This document shows, one piece after another, positions 1 through 9,717 of a stretch of DNA of 64,000 bases. Source of the stretch: Flavivirga abyssicola (GTDB taxonomy: Bacteria > Bacteroidota > Bacteroidia > Flavobacteriales > Flavobacteriaceae); assembly GCF_030540775.2 (NCBI RefSeq), contig NZ_CP141266.1, positions 3,831,001-3,895,000 of the forward strand, given 5' to 3'. Within the stretch, counting starts at the first letter, position 1. Every line of letters starts with the position of its first letter. A program made the position numbers and the translations under genes. The notes under the pieces were generated by a model. The model searched no databases and was not told the origin of the DNA. It worked only from the letters and a program-made list of their open reading frames with translations.

Positions 1-574
1 CTTTATATTTTGAACCTCCAAATGTAACAGGCATGTTTTTTTTCATAATACGCATGTAGCCATTGTCACGTGTACGCCATTCTTCTTTTACAACACCGCG
101 TTCTGCATCTATTTCTTCTTCTTCTAATGTTAAATCATTAGACCAATCGTGTAGTATTTGTAGCCCTAAATCAATTTGTTCTGGTTTGGTGCCTAATTTA
201 TTAATATTGTAAACTGTTTCATCAAAACTGGTATATGCATTAATATCGGTTCCAAATTTTAATCCATTTTCTTCTAACGCATTCAATAGGGCTTTTTTAG
301 GAAAAGCCTTAGTACCATTAAAGGCCATATGTTCTAAAAAATGAGCCAATCCGCGTTGATCCTCATTTTCTAAAATAGAACCTACATTTTGTATGATGTA
401 ATAACTTGCAGCATTTTTAACCACATCAGTATGATGTATGTAATAGGTCATGCCATTAGGCAAACCCCCCTTTTTAATTGAAGTATTTACTGGTAATTTT
501 TGGTTTAAATCTATATTTTGACCTGAAACACATATAGTAAAAGTGATACAGGCTAGAAAAAAGAAATGCTTCAT
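1..574 (-). CDS. M16 family zinc metallopeptidase, N-terminal part (partial)
   Basis: This is the first ~191 residues of a pitrilysin/insulinase-type peptidase that continues beyond the left edge. The reading frame opens at an ATG (complement of 572-574) with a short hydrophobic signal peptide (MKHFFFLACITFTICVSG), so the protein is probably exported. The inverted zinc motif HFLEH is present in the context LAHFLEHMAFNGTK, followed by the INAYTSFDETVY block and an acidic DAERGVVKEEW segment that usually supplies the distal zinc ligand. The sequence is closely similar to the complete peptidase at 52338-55172 and is a paralogue of it. The substrate is unknown. The family assignment is firm, but the C-terminal half cannot be judged. 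Confidence 0.93.
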   Translation of the reverse strand, partial: MKHFFFLACITFTICVSGQNIDLNQKLPVNTSIKKGGLPNGMTYYIHHTDVVKNAASYYIIQNVGSILENEDQRGLAHFLEHMAFNGTKAFPKKALLNALEENGLKFGTDINAYTSFDETVYNINKLGTKPEQIDLGLQILHDWSNDLTLEEEEIDAERGVVKEEWRTRDNGYMRIMKKNMPVTFGGSKYK

Positions 575-964
575 GTTTATTTAATAATTATGAGATTAAT
601 AATATTCTTGTTTTTAATGTTTGAATTAAAGGGCTATTTCAAAAAACAGCCCTTTTCAACGTTCCCCCAATTTCAATAAATTTTTAAGTGACTAATTCAA
701 AAAATTATAAGTATAACTGTTAGGGTGTTGCTTTAATTCAAGTTTTAAAAAAAACTATCATATTTAAAGAGACCTAAACTTACGGTCACCCTATTAAAGA
801 AATGTTAAATTAGTCACATTTATAATCATATTTAGTTCTTAATAAAAAAGCTTTGAAGCATATTTAAAACCTCAAAGCTTTTATTAAAATGGTTAGAGTA
901 TTGTTTTTTAAACACTTAATTGTTCAAAGTACTGTTCAATTAAGGGATCTGATGGTCTCATAAT
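575..964. other. Intergenic region with two hairpins
   Basis: This 390-base gap lies between two minus-strand genes. It contains a terminator-like hairpin at 846-882 and a second inverted repeat, AAAGGGCT (628-635) with AGCCCTTT (648-655), just upstream of the peptidase start. I see no coding sequence and no clear TAnnTTTG promoter. Confidence 0.5.
841..882 (-). terminator. Rho-independent terminator-like hairpin after the aspartyl protease gene
   Basis: AAAAGCTTTGA (846-856) pairs perfectly with TCAAAGCTTTT (872-882). Read on the minus strand, the stem is followed by a T-rich run. It sits about 80 bases past the stop codon of the minus-strand gene at 965-2182. Confidence 0.65.
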
Positions 965-2182
965 TCAAAGTAAAGGCATTAGCTGGAAGATGATATTTTC
1001 TTCTTTTCCGTTGGGCTTTGCGACCTTAATGGTAATAATATCTCCTTCTTTACCTTCAGTAATTTTATAATATTCATTAGGGGTTTTAAGAGGTTTTGCA
1101 TTAATAGATAACACGTTATCTTTAATTCTTAACCCTGATTTGTATGCTGGAGAGGATTCATCTACACTAGAAATAATAATTGTGCCTTCTTTTTTGATAA
1201 ACTCAATACTACTTAAGGGAAGTTTATACGTACGTTTAGCATATGCATTGGGTTTTAGATAAATGATTTTCTTAGGATAATCCAATACGTAATTAAACTT
1301 ATGGATGATACCTGCCCCAAGAATACCCATAATATTGTTGTCTGAAGTAAAGCCACCTTCACTGTAAGATATGTTAACAGGAATATGACTGAGTTTTAAA
1401 GAATCAATATGTACCGCTTGAATAGCAACTTTTTCAGTTTTAAAGGCACCAGAAACTCCTCTAGCAGAAGACACTAATTTTTTATCTATTTGCGAACTAA
1501 TTTGATGCTTTTCATTAAACCCTGTATTGATAATTAACGTGCCATTATACCCTGTATCAAAAAGTACCTTACCTGTAAAGTACTTTCCGTTTTTTAATTG
1601 AAACGTTAGCGCTATAAAAGGAATGTTAATATCATCTATAAACTCAAAAGGTACCGGAGTGTAGCCTTCTAAACTTATATCTTTCATGCTGTTGTACAAT
1701 AGCATGTGTTTATCATCATAATCTATTTGGGTATAATACCTAGCTGGTAGACTATAACCTAAAATACCATGCATGGTGTCTTTAGACATGTGTCTTAAAT
1801 TCGACAAATCTACTGACGATATTTTAACATTCGGGATCTCAATATCTGTAGGTGGTAGCTTTATAATTTGATTATGTGCAACTGGATTTGTTTTGGTACC
1901 TGAAGCATCCTTAGATTGAGATGAACCAGCGTATACAAAATTAAATTTTTTAGCTTCTTTTTCATCTAATATTTCAGAAGAAACCCCCGTATCAAATAAA
2001 AAGTTATGCACGTTTTTTTTATTGTTGATTTTTCCTTTAACAAATACTAAACCTGAACCTTCTATGTTAAACGGCACCTTTGCTAATGGTGGATTAAAGT
2101 CAGGAGCTGTTTTATCTTTCGATTTACAATTGAATATTATAAAGCATAAAAAGAAATAGCTTATTACTTTTACTTGATGCAT
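965..2182 (-). CDS. Retropepsin-like aspartyl protease lipoprotein with C-terminal PDZ domain
   Basis: This 405-residue protein begins with a hydrophobic segment ending in IIFNC (Cys19), which looks like a lipoprotein signal, so it is probably membrane-anchored. It carries two aspartyl protease halves. The first has FDTGVSSEIL (Asp64) and the second FDTGYNGTLI near residue 210, each followed by a hydrophobic Gly motif (HGILGYSL and NIMGILGAGI). Residues from about 320 to the end form a PDZ-like domain (SPAYKSGLRIKDNVLSINAKP). Single-chain clan AA proteases with PDZ domains are common in Bacteroidota, but their substrates are mostly unknown. It lies 85 bases downstream of the SusD gene on the same strand and may be the last gene of that operon. 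The role within the uptake locus is inferred only from position. Confidence 0.85.
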   Translation of the reverse strand: MHQVKVISYFFLCFIIFNCKSKDKTAPDFNPPLAKVPFNIEGSGLVFVKGKINNKKNVHNFLFDTGVSSEILDEKEAKKFNFVYAGSSQSKDASGTKTNPVAHNQIIKLPPTDIEIPNVKISSVDLSNLRHMSKDTMHGILGYSLPARYYTQIDYDDKHMLLYNSMKDISLEGYTPVPFEFIDDINIPFIALTFQLKNGKYFTGKVLFDTGYNGTLIINTGFNEKHQISSQIDKKLVSSARGVSGAFKTEKVAIQAVHIDSLKLSHIPVNISYSEGGFTSDNNIMGILGAGIIHKFNYVLDYPKKIIYLKPNAYAKRTYKLPLSSIEFIKKEGTIIISSVDESSPAYKSGLRIKDNVLSINAKPLKTPNEYYKITEGKEGDIITIKVAKPNGKEENIIFQLMPLL

Positions 2183-2267
2183 TTTATTTAAAATGGTTTA
2201 CTGAAAAAACACATAGTTTTTCTAAATGATTTTTAGGCAATTGAACAGGTGTTTTGTCTCTCAAAAA

Positions 2268-3713
2268 TTATTGATAACCAGGGTTTTGTGGTAATAAATT
2301 AAGGTTAACGTCTAGCTCTCTTTGGGGTATTGGTAGTAATACACCTTCTGGATTCCAATTTGGTTTAATCTCAGTTAAAACGGCATTTATATATCCAGTT
2401 CGCTTTAAATCGTAAAAACGGTGTCCAAATTCAGTAAAAAACTCAACGCGTCTTTCACGTATAATGGCTTCTATAATACCTTCTTGGGAATTTATAAAAG
2501 CACCCACATTTGGTAAACCAGCTCTAGTACGTATTATATTAATATCGTCTTTAGCTCCAGGAATATCTCCAAGCATTGCTCTAGCTTCAGCTCGAATTAG
2601 ATACTGCTCTGCTAAACGAAGAATAATAGGATATTCTTTTGTAACAGGTGAAGTAGGTGCTGGTTCTTTATATTTTGTTGGAAAAAAAAGCGTATTGCTT
2701 CCTACAATTAGAGAACCAACCCAAGCATCACGCCTTTTATCGTTGAGGTCAAATGCATTTATTAAATCATTCGTTAAGATTGGTCGTCCGTCAAAATTTG
2801 CTGTATTTTCTTGTATAATAAATGAGGCGCCAAGATTCGTATTTTGATTATTAAGAATGTCTGTTTTTAGAGACCATATAACACTTTCTCCAATGTCTTC
2901 TCCTTCTTCGGATAAATTAAAAAACTCGTGTATAAACACTTCGTTTACATCTGGTTCCCATATAACATTATCAATTGCAAATGATGCACTTTGCGCCGCA
3001 TTAGTCCAATCTTCTGTGTATAAATATACGCGTGCCAAAAGCGCTTCAGCAGTAATTTTGTCTGGAAAAACAATATCGTTATCACGATTTGTTATTCCTA
3101 ATAGAGATTTCGCTTCTAATAAATCTTTAATGATTTGTGCATACACTTCTCCGGTAGATGCTCTGGAAGCTATTTTATTTATCTCATGGTTAGTCGTGGT
3201 TACATAGGGAATGTCTCCAAAAAGTTGTACCAACATGCTATGAAAAAAAGCACGAAGAAATAAGGCTTGTCCTCTAAATTCGTTTTTATCTTCTGCTGTT
3301 AAAGCATCAGAATTTTGAATGCCATCTAATATTTTGTTAACTTCAAAAATGTTATTATAACTTTCTCCCCAATAGTTTGAAACTGTAGCATCTTCTGAAT
3401 CGAGATCATTTAAAAAGAAAGGGTTATTATTTTCATTAAAGGTTTGAAGTTCATCGGTATACAGACCTAACAAAATACTACTACCACGGCTTCGAGTCCC
3501 ACTAATGATACCATTTTCCCTAATTTGAGAATACACCCCAGCAAAGGCAGCCTTTACAGAAACTGTATTTGAAAACACACTACTTGGTTCTATTTCGTTA
3601 CTTGGTACTTCAACCTCAAGAAAATCAGAACATGAATTGAGGATAACTAGTACTAATAGTAGTAGTTTTAAGTTTTTAAATGAAGCACTATAAGTCTTAT
3701 AAATATGTAACAT
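2268..3713 (-). CDS. RagB/SusD family nutrient-uptake outer membrane lipoprotein
   Basis: This 481-residue protein has a lipoprotein signal ending ILNSC (Cys28), followed by SDFLEVEVPSN, the usual start of mature SusD proteins. The helical TPR-like core is seen in the RGQALFLRAFFHSMLVQLFGD region, which matches the hallmark of SusD N-terminal domains. The C-terminal half contains RLAEQYLIRAEARAMLGD, IIRERRVEFFTEFGHRFYDLKR and an ending that is typical of the family (LLPIPQRELDVN...NPGYQ). SusD proteins cap the extracellular face of a SusC transporter and bind its ligand. The partner gene lies 17 bases upstream (3731-7096). The ligand cannot be read from the sequence; no glycoside hydrolase is adjacent, so a glycan, peptide or metal complex are all possible. 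Confidence 0.95.
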   Translation of the reverse strand: MLHIYKTYSASFKNLKLLLLVLVILNSCSDFLEVEVPSNEIEPSSVFSNTVSVKAAFAGVYSQIRENGIISGTRSRGSSILLGLYTDELQTFNENNNPFFLNDLDSEDATVSNYWGESYNNIFEVNKILDGIQNSDALTAEDKNEFRGQALFLRAFFHSMLVQLFGDIPYVTTTNHEINKIASRASTGEVYAQIIKDLLEAKSLLGITNRDNDIVFPDKITAEALLARVYLYTEDWTNAAQSASFAIDNVIWEPDVNEVFIHEFFNLSEEGEDIGESVIWSLKTDILNNQNTNLGASFIIQENTANFDGRPILTNDLINAFDLNDKRRDAWVGSLIVGSNTLFFPTKYKEPAPTSPVTKEYPIILRLAEQYLIRAEARAMLGDIPGAKDDINIIRTRAGLPNVGAFINSQEGIIEAIIRERRVEFFTEFGHRFYDLKRTGYINAVLTEIKPNWNPEGVLLPIPQRELDVNLNLLPQNPGYQ

Positions 3714-3730
3714 GGTATTACTGTGTTTAA

Positions 3731-6700
3731 TTAAAATGTAAGGTTAAATCCTAAAGTTATTTGTCTTAATAAAGGAAATGCGCTTAGCCCAGTTTCTGGA
3801 TCGGCATGGTCAAAATCAGTTATTATAAATAAGTTTTGCCCCTGTAAATACATATTAAGATCAATACCTTTTAATATATTCTTGGGCAAATTATAGGCCA
3901 AGGATGCTGTTCTTAAACGTATGTAAGAAGCATCTGTATATGCGGCATTACTAGAACTAAATGCAAAAGCTCCATTTCTAAAATCGGTTACTGGTATACC
4001 ACCACGATTTGTTAACCATAACTTTTGAAAATCTGTGATATCTCCTGGTTGCTGCCAACGGTTTAAAAATTCCACAGAAACATTTTCCATGCCACCTAAA
4101 GGCCTAAGATCTTCAGTTTGAACAGAACGCCCTAGTTGTTTTTTAAATTGAAAGAAAAAGTTTAGCTGCCAATTTTTGTATCTAAAATTGTTTCCAAAAC
4201 CTCCAAAAAAGTCTGGCGTTAAATCAACCAAGAATTCTCTGTCATCATTTCTACTAATTCTACCATCACCATCAATATCAGTAAATTCATATGCTCCAGT
4301 ATCTGGGTTAACACCTAGATAATTATATACTCGTTGTACATTTAATGATTCCCCTACAACTAAATTACGAGCAAATGGTGTGTTTTCAATATCTGGAAAA
4401 CTAACCAATTCATTTCGTTGTCGAGAATAGTTAAATATGGTTTTCCATGAGAAATCTTTAGTTTCAATATTTCTGGTTGTTAGATCTATTTCGAAACCTG
4501 AATTTTCAACAACCGCATCTAAATTTCTCCTAAAGTTTCTAAATCCTGTAACTTCAGATAAAGGTTCAGTGACTAACTGATTTCCAGAGCGATTTCTGTA
4601 CCATGCAGTTGTTAAAAATATTCTATCGTTAAAAAAACCTGTTTCTAAGGCTAACTCTACTTTATCATTAGATTCCCATTGTAGGTTTGGGTTAGGAAGT
4701 TTAGTTGTCGATATGGCTCCTAATACATTATATTCAAAGCTTGTAGCTTCGTAAGTGTCTAAAAATTGTAATTGCCCAATATTGTCGCTACCTGTAACAC
4801 CTATACTAGCCCTTAATTTACCAAAGCTAAGTACACTACTATCCACCAATAGATTTTCTTTGGAGAATATCCATGCCATTCCAATGGCCCCAAAATTACC
4901 AAACTGTTTTCCTGGACCAAAGCGACTGGAACCATCTCTACGTCCTGTAAAGTTTAAAATATATTTTCCTTGATAATTAAGATTAATACGTCCAAAAACA
5001 GAATTAAATTTATATTCTTCTTCTACTTGATTTAAGGGTGTTAATGTTGCAGCCGCTAATCTGCTAAATATTAAATCATCAGAAGGAAACCCTTCTCTTA
5101 GTTCAGCAAAACTATCAGTCGTTCTTTTTTGTAAGGTGCCTCCAACCAAAAATTTCAAGTCTAAATCGCCAAATACTAAGTCCCAATTTATTTGTGGTTC
5201 AACAATCCAGGACTTTCGTCTGGAATTATTTATATAAAATTCTGACTGTACAGAGCTAGGAAATAAATCAGGGAATCTAAGTTTGGTAAAAGGTTCAGCC
5301 CTGTATTCATCAAATATAAGATCAGTGTATCCAAAACGTGATGACAGCTTTAAGTTATTCGTAAGTTTATATGAAATATTGGCATTAATTAATGTGGTGG
5401 TGGTAATGCTATTGTATATTTCGTTAAGTTGTGCTAAGGGGTTATTCCAGGTATTTAAACCGTTTTCATCGGGTTCCCAGTTTAAATTCCCTTCATCATC
5501 ATACAACGCAGGGGCATTAGGTGCTAATCGTAACGATTGGATGTAAAAATTATTTCCAGGGATATCGTTATCATTTACATTAAAATTTGCAGTGAGGTTT
5601 ATTGAAAAACGTTTGTCTTTAGATTGGTGGTTAATATTACTTTGTAATGCTAATCGGGTATAGCCTTTATCTGAAGGAAATACCGTGGTTTCATTTAAGT
5701 AAGTTCCACTGATTAAAAACTTTGTTTGCTCACTACCTCCTGACACACTAAGTTGAGAGTTTTGTCTTATTGCTGTACCTCCTACTAATACTTTTTGCCA
5801 ATCGGTATACCTATTTTGGTCCCATGTACCATCAATATCAAAAGTTCTAAGACCATTAGGAACGTTAGGGTCTGTAGGGGCTAAATTAGAATTAGAAAAG
5901 ATTTCTCTTCGCATCTCTAAATACTGTTCAGTATTTAATAAATCTTTAAATAAAGATATTCTACTAAATGTAACACTAGAATTGACACGAAATTGCGTTT
6001 TGCCTGCTTTTGCTTGTTTTGTGGTAATTAATACAACGCCATTGGCACCTCTGGAACCATAAATAGCAGTTGCATCAGCATCCTTTAATATTTCTATACT
6101 TGCAATATCTGCTGGATTTATGGAATTTAGTGGACTTACATTTCCAAATCTTTCAAAGTTAACATTTATGTTAGATAAGGATTCTCCGTCAAACGGTACA
6201 CCATCAACTATAAACAATGGAGGAGAGGTTCCGGGTGAAGATTGGTTACCTAATCTATTAATTGAATTTACACCTCTAATAACAATATTTACACCTCCAT
6301 CGTTAAGGCCGCTGCTTTGAGAAATATCTACTCCAGGTGCCAGTCCTTGTAAAGAAACAATAATGTTGTTAGTGGGCTGTTTGTCAATGTCTTTAGCTTC
6401 AATTTTCGAAATACTCCCTGTTTTTTCTCTTTCCTTTACAGAGTAGTATCCAGCATTAACAACAACTTCATTTAATGTGCTAATGTCTTCTATCATAACA
6501 ACATCAATAACCGTTTGGCTTCCAACAAGAATTTCTTGTTTTTTAAAGCCCAAATAAGAAAACACTAAAATATTTTGGGAATCCGGAACAACAATAGTGT
6601 ACTTACCATCAAAATCACTAACAGCACCTTTATTTGTTCCCTTAACAAATACTGTTACTCCTGCAATAGATACACCAGATTGATCAGTTACTTTACCCGT

Positions 6701-7096
6701 TATTTTTTGACCTTGTTGATTATTCTTTTTTCGTTCTTTTATTAATATCGTATTATTACTTGTAACAATTACATCGATATTCTTATTTCCTTTAAGGCTG
6801 TTATTAAGAAGCGAAGTCACCTTTATTTTACCCTTTTTCAGGTTTATTTTTGGAGTGTCCTTAAATAGTCCTTTTTTGTAAATAAACTTAAAATCCGTTT
6901 GCTTTCTTATGAGGGAAAAAACTTCGTCTACAGTAACCGTCATTTCTGAACTAATGACAACCTTTTCTTGAGATAAAGTCTTCATTGGAGCCAAACCAAA
7001 AACTGTAGCACAAAGTAGAAAAATATATATTTTCATAAGAAATTTTGCAAATGTTGAATTAAGCCAAATAGAACTATTGGTAAATTTAATTTTCAT
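3731..7096 (-). CDS. SusC/RagA family TonB-linked outer membrane transporter with STN signalling domain
   Basis: This 1121-residue protein is an energy-coupled outer membrane transporter. After a signal peptide (about residues 20-42) comes an STN (secretin/TonB N-terminal) domain at about 45-120, a carboxypeptidase-regulatory-like beta domain at about 130-215 (ITGKVTDQSGVSIAGVTVFVKGT), a plug with the family signature IEILKDADATAIYGSRGANG, and a long beta barrel ending in LGFNLTF. The STN domain is the part that talks to an inner-membrane FecR anti-sigma factor. Such a gene lies immediately upstream at 7298-8368, so this is a transport-plus-signalling receptor. The barrel partner SusD follows 17 bases downstream. 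The substrate is not determined. Confidence 0.96.
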   Translation of the reverse strand: MKIKFTNSSIWLNSTFAKFLMKIYIFLLCATVFGLAPMKTLSQEKVVISSEMTVTVDEVFSLIRKQTDFKFIYKKGLFKDTPKINLKKGKIKVTSLLNNSLKGNKNIDVIVTSNNTILIKERKKNNQQGQKITGKVTDQSGVSIAGVTVFVKGTNKGAVSDFDGKYTIVVPDSQNILVFSYLGFKKQEILVGSQTVIDVVMIEDISTLNEVVVNAGYYSVKEREKTGSISKIEAKDIDKQPTNNIIVSLQGLAPGVDISQSSGLNDGGVNIVIRGVNSINRLGNQSSPGTSPPLFIVDGVPFDGESLSNINVNFERFGNVSPLNSINPADIASIEILKDADATAIYGSRGANGVVLITTKQAKAGKTQFRVNSSVTFSRISLFKDLLNTEQYLEMRREIFSNSNLAPTDPNVPNGLRTFDIDGTWDQNRYTDWQKVLVGGTAIRQNSQLSVSGGSEQTKFLISGTYLNETTVFPSDKGYTRLALQSNINHQSKDKRFSINLTANFNVNDNDIPGNNFYIQSLRLAPNAPALYDDEGNLNWEPDENGLNTWNNPLAQLNEIYNSITTTTLINANISYKLTNNLKLSSRFGYTDLIFDEYRAEPFTKLRFPDLFPSSVQSEFYINNSRRKSWIVEPQINWDLVFGDLDLKFLVGGTLQKRTTDSFAELREGFPSDDLIFSRLAAATLTPLNQVEEEYKFNSVFGRINLNYQGKYILNFTGRRDGSSRFGPGKQFGNFGAIGMAWIFSKENLLVDSSVLSFGKLRASIGVTGSDNIGQLQFLDTYEATSFEYNVLGAISTTKLPNPNLQWESNDKVELALETGFFNDRIFLTTAWYRNRSGNQLVTEPLSEVTGFRNFRRNLDAVVENSGFEIDLTTRNIETKDFSWKTIFNYSRQRNELVSFPDIENTPFARNLVVGESLNVQRVYNYLGVNPDTGAYEFTDIDGDGRISRNDDREFLVDLTPDFFGGFGNNFRYKNWQLNFFFQFKKQLGRSVQTEDLRPLGGMENVSVEFLNRWQQPGDITDFQKLWLTNRGGIPVTDFRNGAFAFSSSNAAYTDASYIRLRTASLAYNLPKNILKGIDLNMYLQGQNLFIITDFDHADPETGLSAFPLLRQITLGFNLTF

Positions 7097-7160
7097 AAAT
7101 TTGAAAGTTATTTGTTAGTTATTAGTAATAATCTAATTAAATGACATGTTTTGTTTTAAG

Positions 7161-7215
7161 GAGGAAATGTAGTCGAATAACCCGCACAAGTTTGAAAACT
7201 ACTTTCCTCTTTTTT
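7161..7215. promoter_or_regulatory. Long imperfect hairpin between fecR-type gene and susC-type gene
   Basis: GAGGAAATGTAGT (7161-7173) is complementary to ACTACTTTCCTC (7198-7209) apart from one bulged base, with a loop of about 24 bases. A T run (7210-7215) follows on the plus strand. The element occupies the ~200-base gap between the anti-sigma gene and the transporter gene. It could be an ECF-sigma or regulator target, or a transcript-processing or attenuation structure. The structure is seen directly; the function is inference. Confidence 0.45.
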
Positions 7216-7297
7216 ACAAACTCAGTTTAATTTGAGTCCAAGAGTGAAATGTTGATATAAATAGAGAGGTTTTGTATGTTAATGATCTTTATATTAT

Positions 7298-8368
7298 TTA
7301 TTTTAAGGTGACTGTTTTATAGTTTATACTAAATGTATTAATAACACCTACGTTATGAAGTGTAGATAATATATCCTCAATACTCTGATCTCTTGAAAAC
7401 ACACCAACATACTCATGGCTTCCAAGGTTTTTGTTTTCAAGGACAATATCTACGTCATACCATCGAGACAAGGTTATTATAATATCATTTAATGATTCGT
7501 TATCAAAACTGAACACACCATCTTTCCATGCTATGCTGTTGTAAGGGTCAACATCTTGAACAAAAAGGGTATTAGAACTCAGGTTAAGATTAGATTGTTG
7601 ATTTGGCAGTAATATCTTTTTTGTGGCATGGTTGTCAACAGTTACCTCTCCTTCTACCAGCGTAGTAAGAATATGAGGGTCTTCCTTGTAGGCTTTAATA
7701 TTAAATTCTGTACCTAATACTTCCACCTCCTGGGATTGGGTTAATACCTTAAATGATGCACCTTTGTTTTCAATACTAGAAGAGACATCAAAATAGGCTT
7801 CACCATAAAGCAATTCTACTTCTCTTGGTTGTCCTTCTAAGAATGCTACAGGATATTTAAGCTTTGAATCAGAATTTAACCAAACGATAGTGCCATCAGC
7901 CAATGTAACGTTGTATTTTCCACCTCTTGGGATTGTTAAATAATTATAGGCAATTTCTGTAACCGAAGATTCTTTATAGGCAATATCTTTCCCTTCACTA
8001 GAAGCATACTGTGTTTGAAATGCTTTTCCTTCTTCTAAAACCACATCAGAGCCATTAGCTAAAGTTAGTACTGCTTTATCTGTACCAATTTCAATAGTAT
8101 TATTTACTATAACTGGCTTAACCTGTGTTTCTGGGGTATTAAAAATAGTTGTTTTAAAAAGGTAGCCTCCAACTAATAAACCTATTATAACCGCAGCAGC
8201 TATGTATCTATAAAACGGTTTAAATCTTTTCTTATCTATCCTTAAGAAGAATTTCCGCTTTTCATGTTCTATATCTACAACTACATCTGGCGATAAATGC
8301 CTTATCTGGTTATATATAGCTTCAGCCTTATTGGCTTCACTTCTATTGTTCTTATTATTTTGAGACAT
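7298..8368 (-). CDS. FecR family anti-sigma factor (DUF4974-containing)
   Basis: This 356-residue inner membrane protein has a short cytoplasmic N-terminus for binding sigma, one membrane segment at about 54-72 (YIAAAVIIGLLVGGYLF), a periplasmic FecR domain at about 140-245 (the LTIPRGGKYNVTLADGTIVWLNSDSKLKYP region is diagnostic) and a C-terminal DUF4974 region from about 285. Proteins of this type hold an ECF sigma factor inactive until a ligand-loaded TonB receptor signals through its STN domain. The receptor is the next gene (3731-7096). The cognate sigma factor is probably that at 10285-10869, unusually separated from this gene by a T9SS protein gene. Confidence 0.95.
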   Translation of the reverse strand: MSQNNKNNRSEANKAEAIYNQIRHLSPDVVVDIEHEKRKFFLRIDKKRFKPFYRYIAAAVIIGLLVGGYLFKTTIFNTPETQVKPVIVNNTIEIGTDKAVLTLANGSDVVLEEGKAFQTQYASSEGKDIAYKESSVTEIAYNYLTIPRGGKYNVTLADGTIVWLNSDSKLKYPVAFLEGQPREVELLYGEAYFDVSSSIENKGASFKVLTQSQEVEVLGTEFNIKAYKEDPHILTTLVEGEVTVDNHATKKILLPNQQSNLNLSSNTLFVQDVDPYNSIAWKDGVFSFDNESLNDIIITLSRWYDVDIVLENKNLGSHEYVGVFSRDQSIEDILSTLHNVGVINTFSINYKTVTLK

Positions 8369-8493
8369 GAATTTCTTTTCTTAAGATTTTAATAAATTGC
8401 ATAATTTTCATTCAATATAGTATAAAAGAGTCCTTTTTTAATTTGCACCCTAATAATTTTTTAATTTTTATTTCACTAAAAGTAAGAGCCAAA

Positions 8494-9717
8494 TTATTGC
8501 TTAATAATACGCTTAGTAAGTACTTTGTTATCTGAATTAATTTTTACAATATAAACACCACTTGATAAACCGCTTACATCAACGCTAGAATATTTTGTAC
8601 GCACCACCTCTTTACCCAACATATTATAAACACTTACATGATCTATAGTTGTAACACTAGAAATGTTTAAGATATCATTTACCGGGTTAGGGTAAAGCTT
8701 TGTGTCTGTTAAAGTGTTTTTTTCTGTAGACAATGTGCCTGTAGTAACTATCAAGTCATCAAAAGCTATTTTTGGTCTTTGGTTGGGAGCATTAACGTTA
8801 ACAAAAGTTACTAAAAAAGAAGTAACACCTGTCCAATTGAAATTAACAGGCTGTGTAGTATTTTCAGGATAATTAAGTGTAACATCATTATTCCCAACAC
8901 CGTCGGTTGTGCTGTAGGTAAGTCGAAAAGTACCTATGGGCGCAATAATAGCATTTCTCGTTAGCATACTAACAATATTAACAGGTTGACTAAATGTAAA
9001 TGTACATCCTTGCAGTGATACCCCGTCAGTTGTATAAAAAACATTACCCGTTAATCCAACATTAAACGAACTGAAATCTTCCACTACAACAAAATTTGCA
9101 TCACCAATATTCTTAGCTGTTACAGTAATCCCATTTTTAGAATGTTCTATTGAATAAATATCTCCTGAGGGATAACCAGCATTTTCTTCCCAATCAAAAG
9201 TGGTAGTTGTAGGAGGAAGCGTCACGTTTAAGTCATCAAATAAGAGTACTGGACGACTGCTACCGCCACCAACTTCAACAGCTGTAACGGTAAATGACGT
9301 TACCCTAGACCAATTTAGGTTAACAACTTTGCTTTCATTTTGAGCATATGTAATGACTACATCCATATTACCTGCACCATCAGAGGGGCTAAAGGTTAAT
9401 TCAAAATTACTTGAAGAACCAGAAACGTTAACAACTCTAAAGGTATCAACATTAAGAGCATCATTAAACGTAAATGTGGCTACATCAATGCCATCATTAG
9501 AAAAGAGAACGTTGCCTGATGTACCTCCTGTGTTTCCTCCAAATTGAACTATAAAATCATTAGTCAAATTTTTAGAAGCGGTAACATTAAAATCACCATT
9601 TGCATGTGTAATATTACCATTAACATCAGAAGTGTTATTGGCTTCCCAGTCAAAAGTTATTTGGGCTAACGCCAAACTGGAACTCATTAAAAATAATACT
9701 AGGGTAATTTTTTTCAT
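8494..9717 (-). CDS. T9SS type A sorting domain protein with two tandem beta-sandwich-like domains
   Basis: This 407-residue secreted protein has a signal peptide (MKKITLVLFLMSSSLALA). Two similar domains of about 150 residues follow, each starting with TFDWE and ending with a FDDL motif (about 20-172 and 173-330), separated by a Thr/Pro linker. The C-terminus from about 335 is a type A T9SS sorting domain (LYPNPVNDILNIS... SGVYIVKI...KRIIKQ), which directs cell-surface attachment or release. I do not recognise the repeated domain; it could bind a ligand or glycan. The gene lies between the FecR and sigma genes on the same strand, 125 bases upstream of FecR, so it may share their regulation. 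Confidence 0.85.
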   Translation of the reverse strand: MKKITLVLFLMSSSLALAQITFDWEANNTSDVNGNITHANGDFNVTASKNLTNDFIVQFGGNTGGTSGNVLFSNDGIDVATFTFNDALNVDTFRVVNVSGSSSNFELTFSPSDGAGNMDVVITYAQNESKVVNLNWSRVTSFTVTAVEVGGGSSRPVLLFDDLNVTLPPTTTTFDWEENAGYPSGDIYSIEHSKNGITVTAKNIGDANFVVVEDFSSFNVGLTGNVFYTTDGVSLQGCTFTFSQPVNIVSMLTRNAIIAPIGTFRLTYSTTDGVGNNDVTLNYPENTTQPVNFNWTGVTSFLVTFVNVNAPNQRPKIAFDDLIVTTGTLSTEKNTLTDTKLYPNPVNDILNISSVTTIDHVSVYNMLGKEVVRTKYSSVDVSGLSSGVYIVKINSDNKVLTKRIIKQ

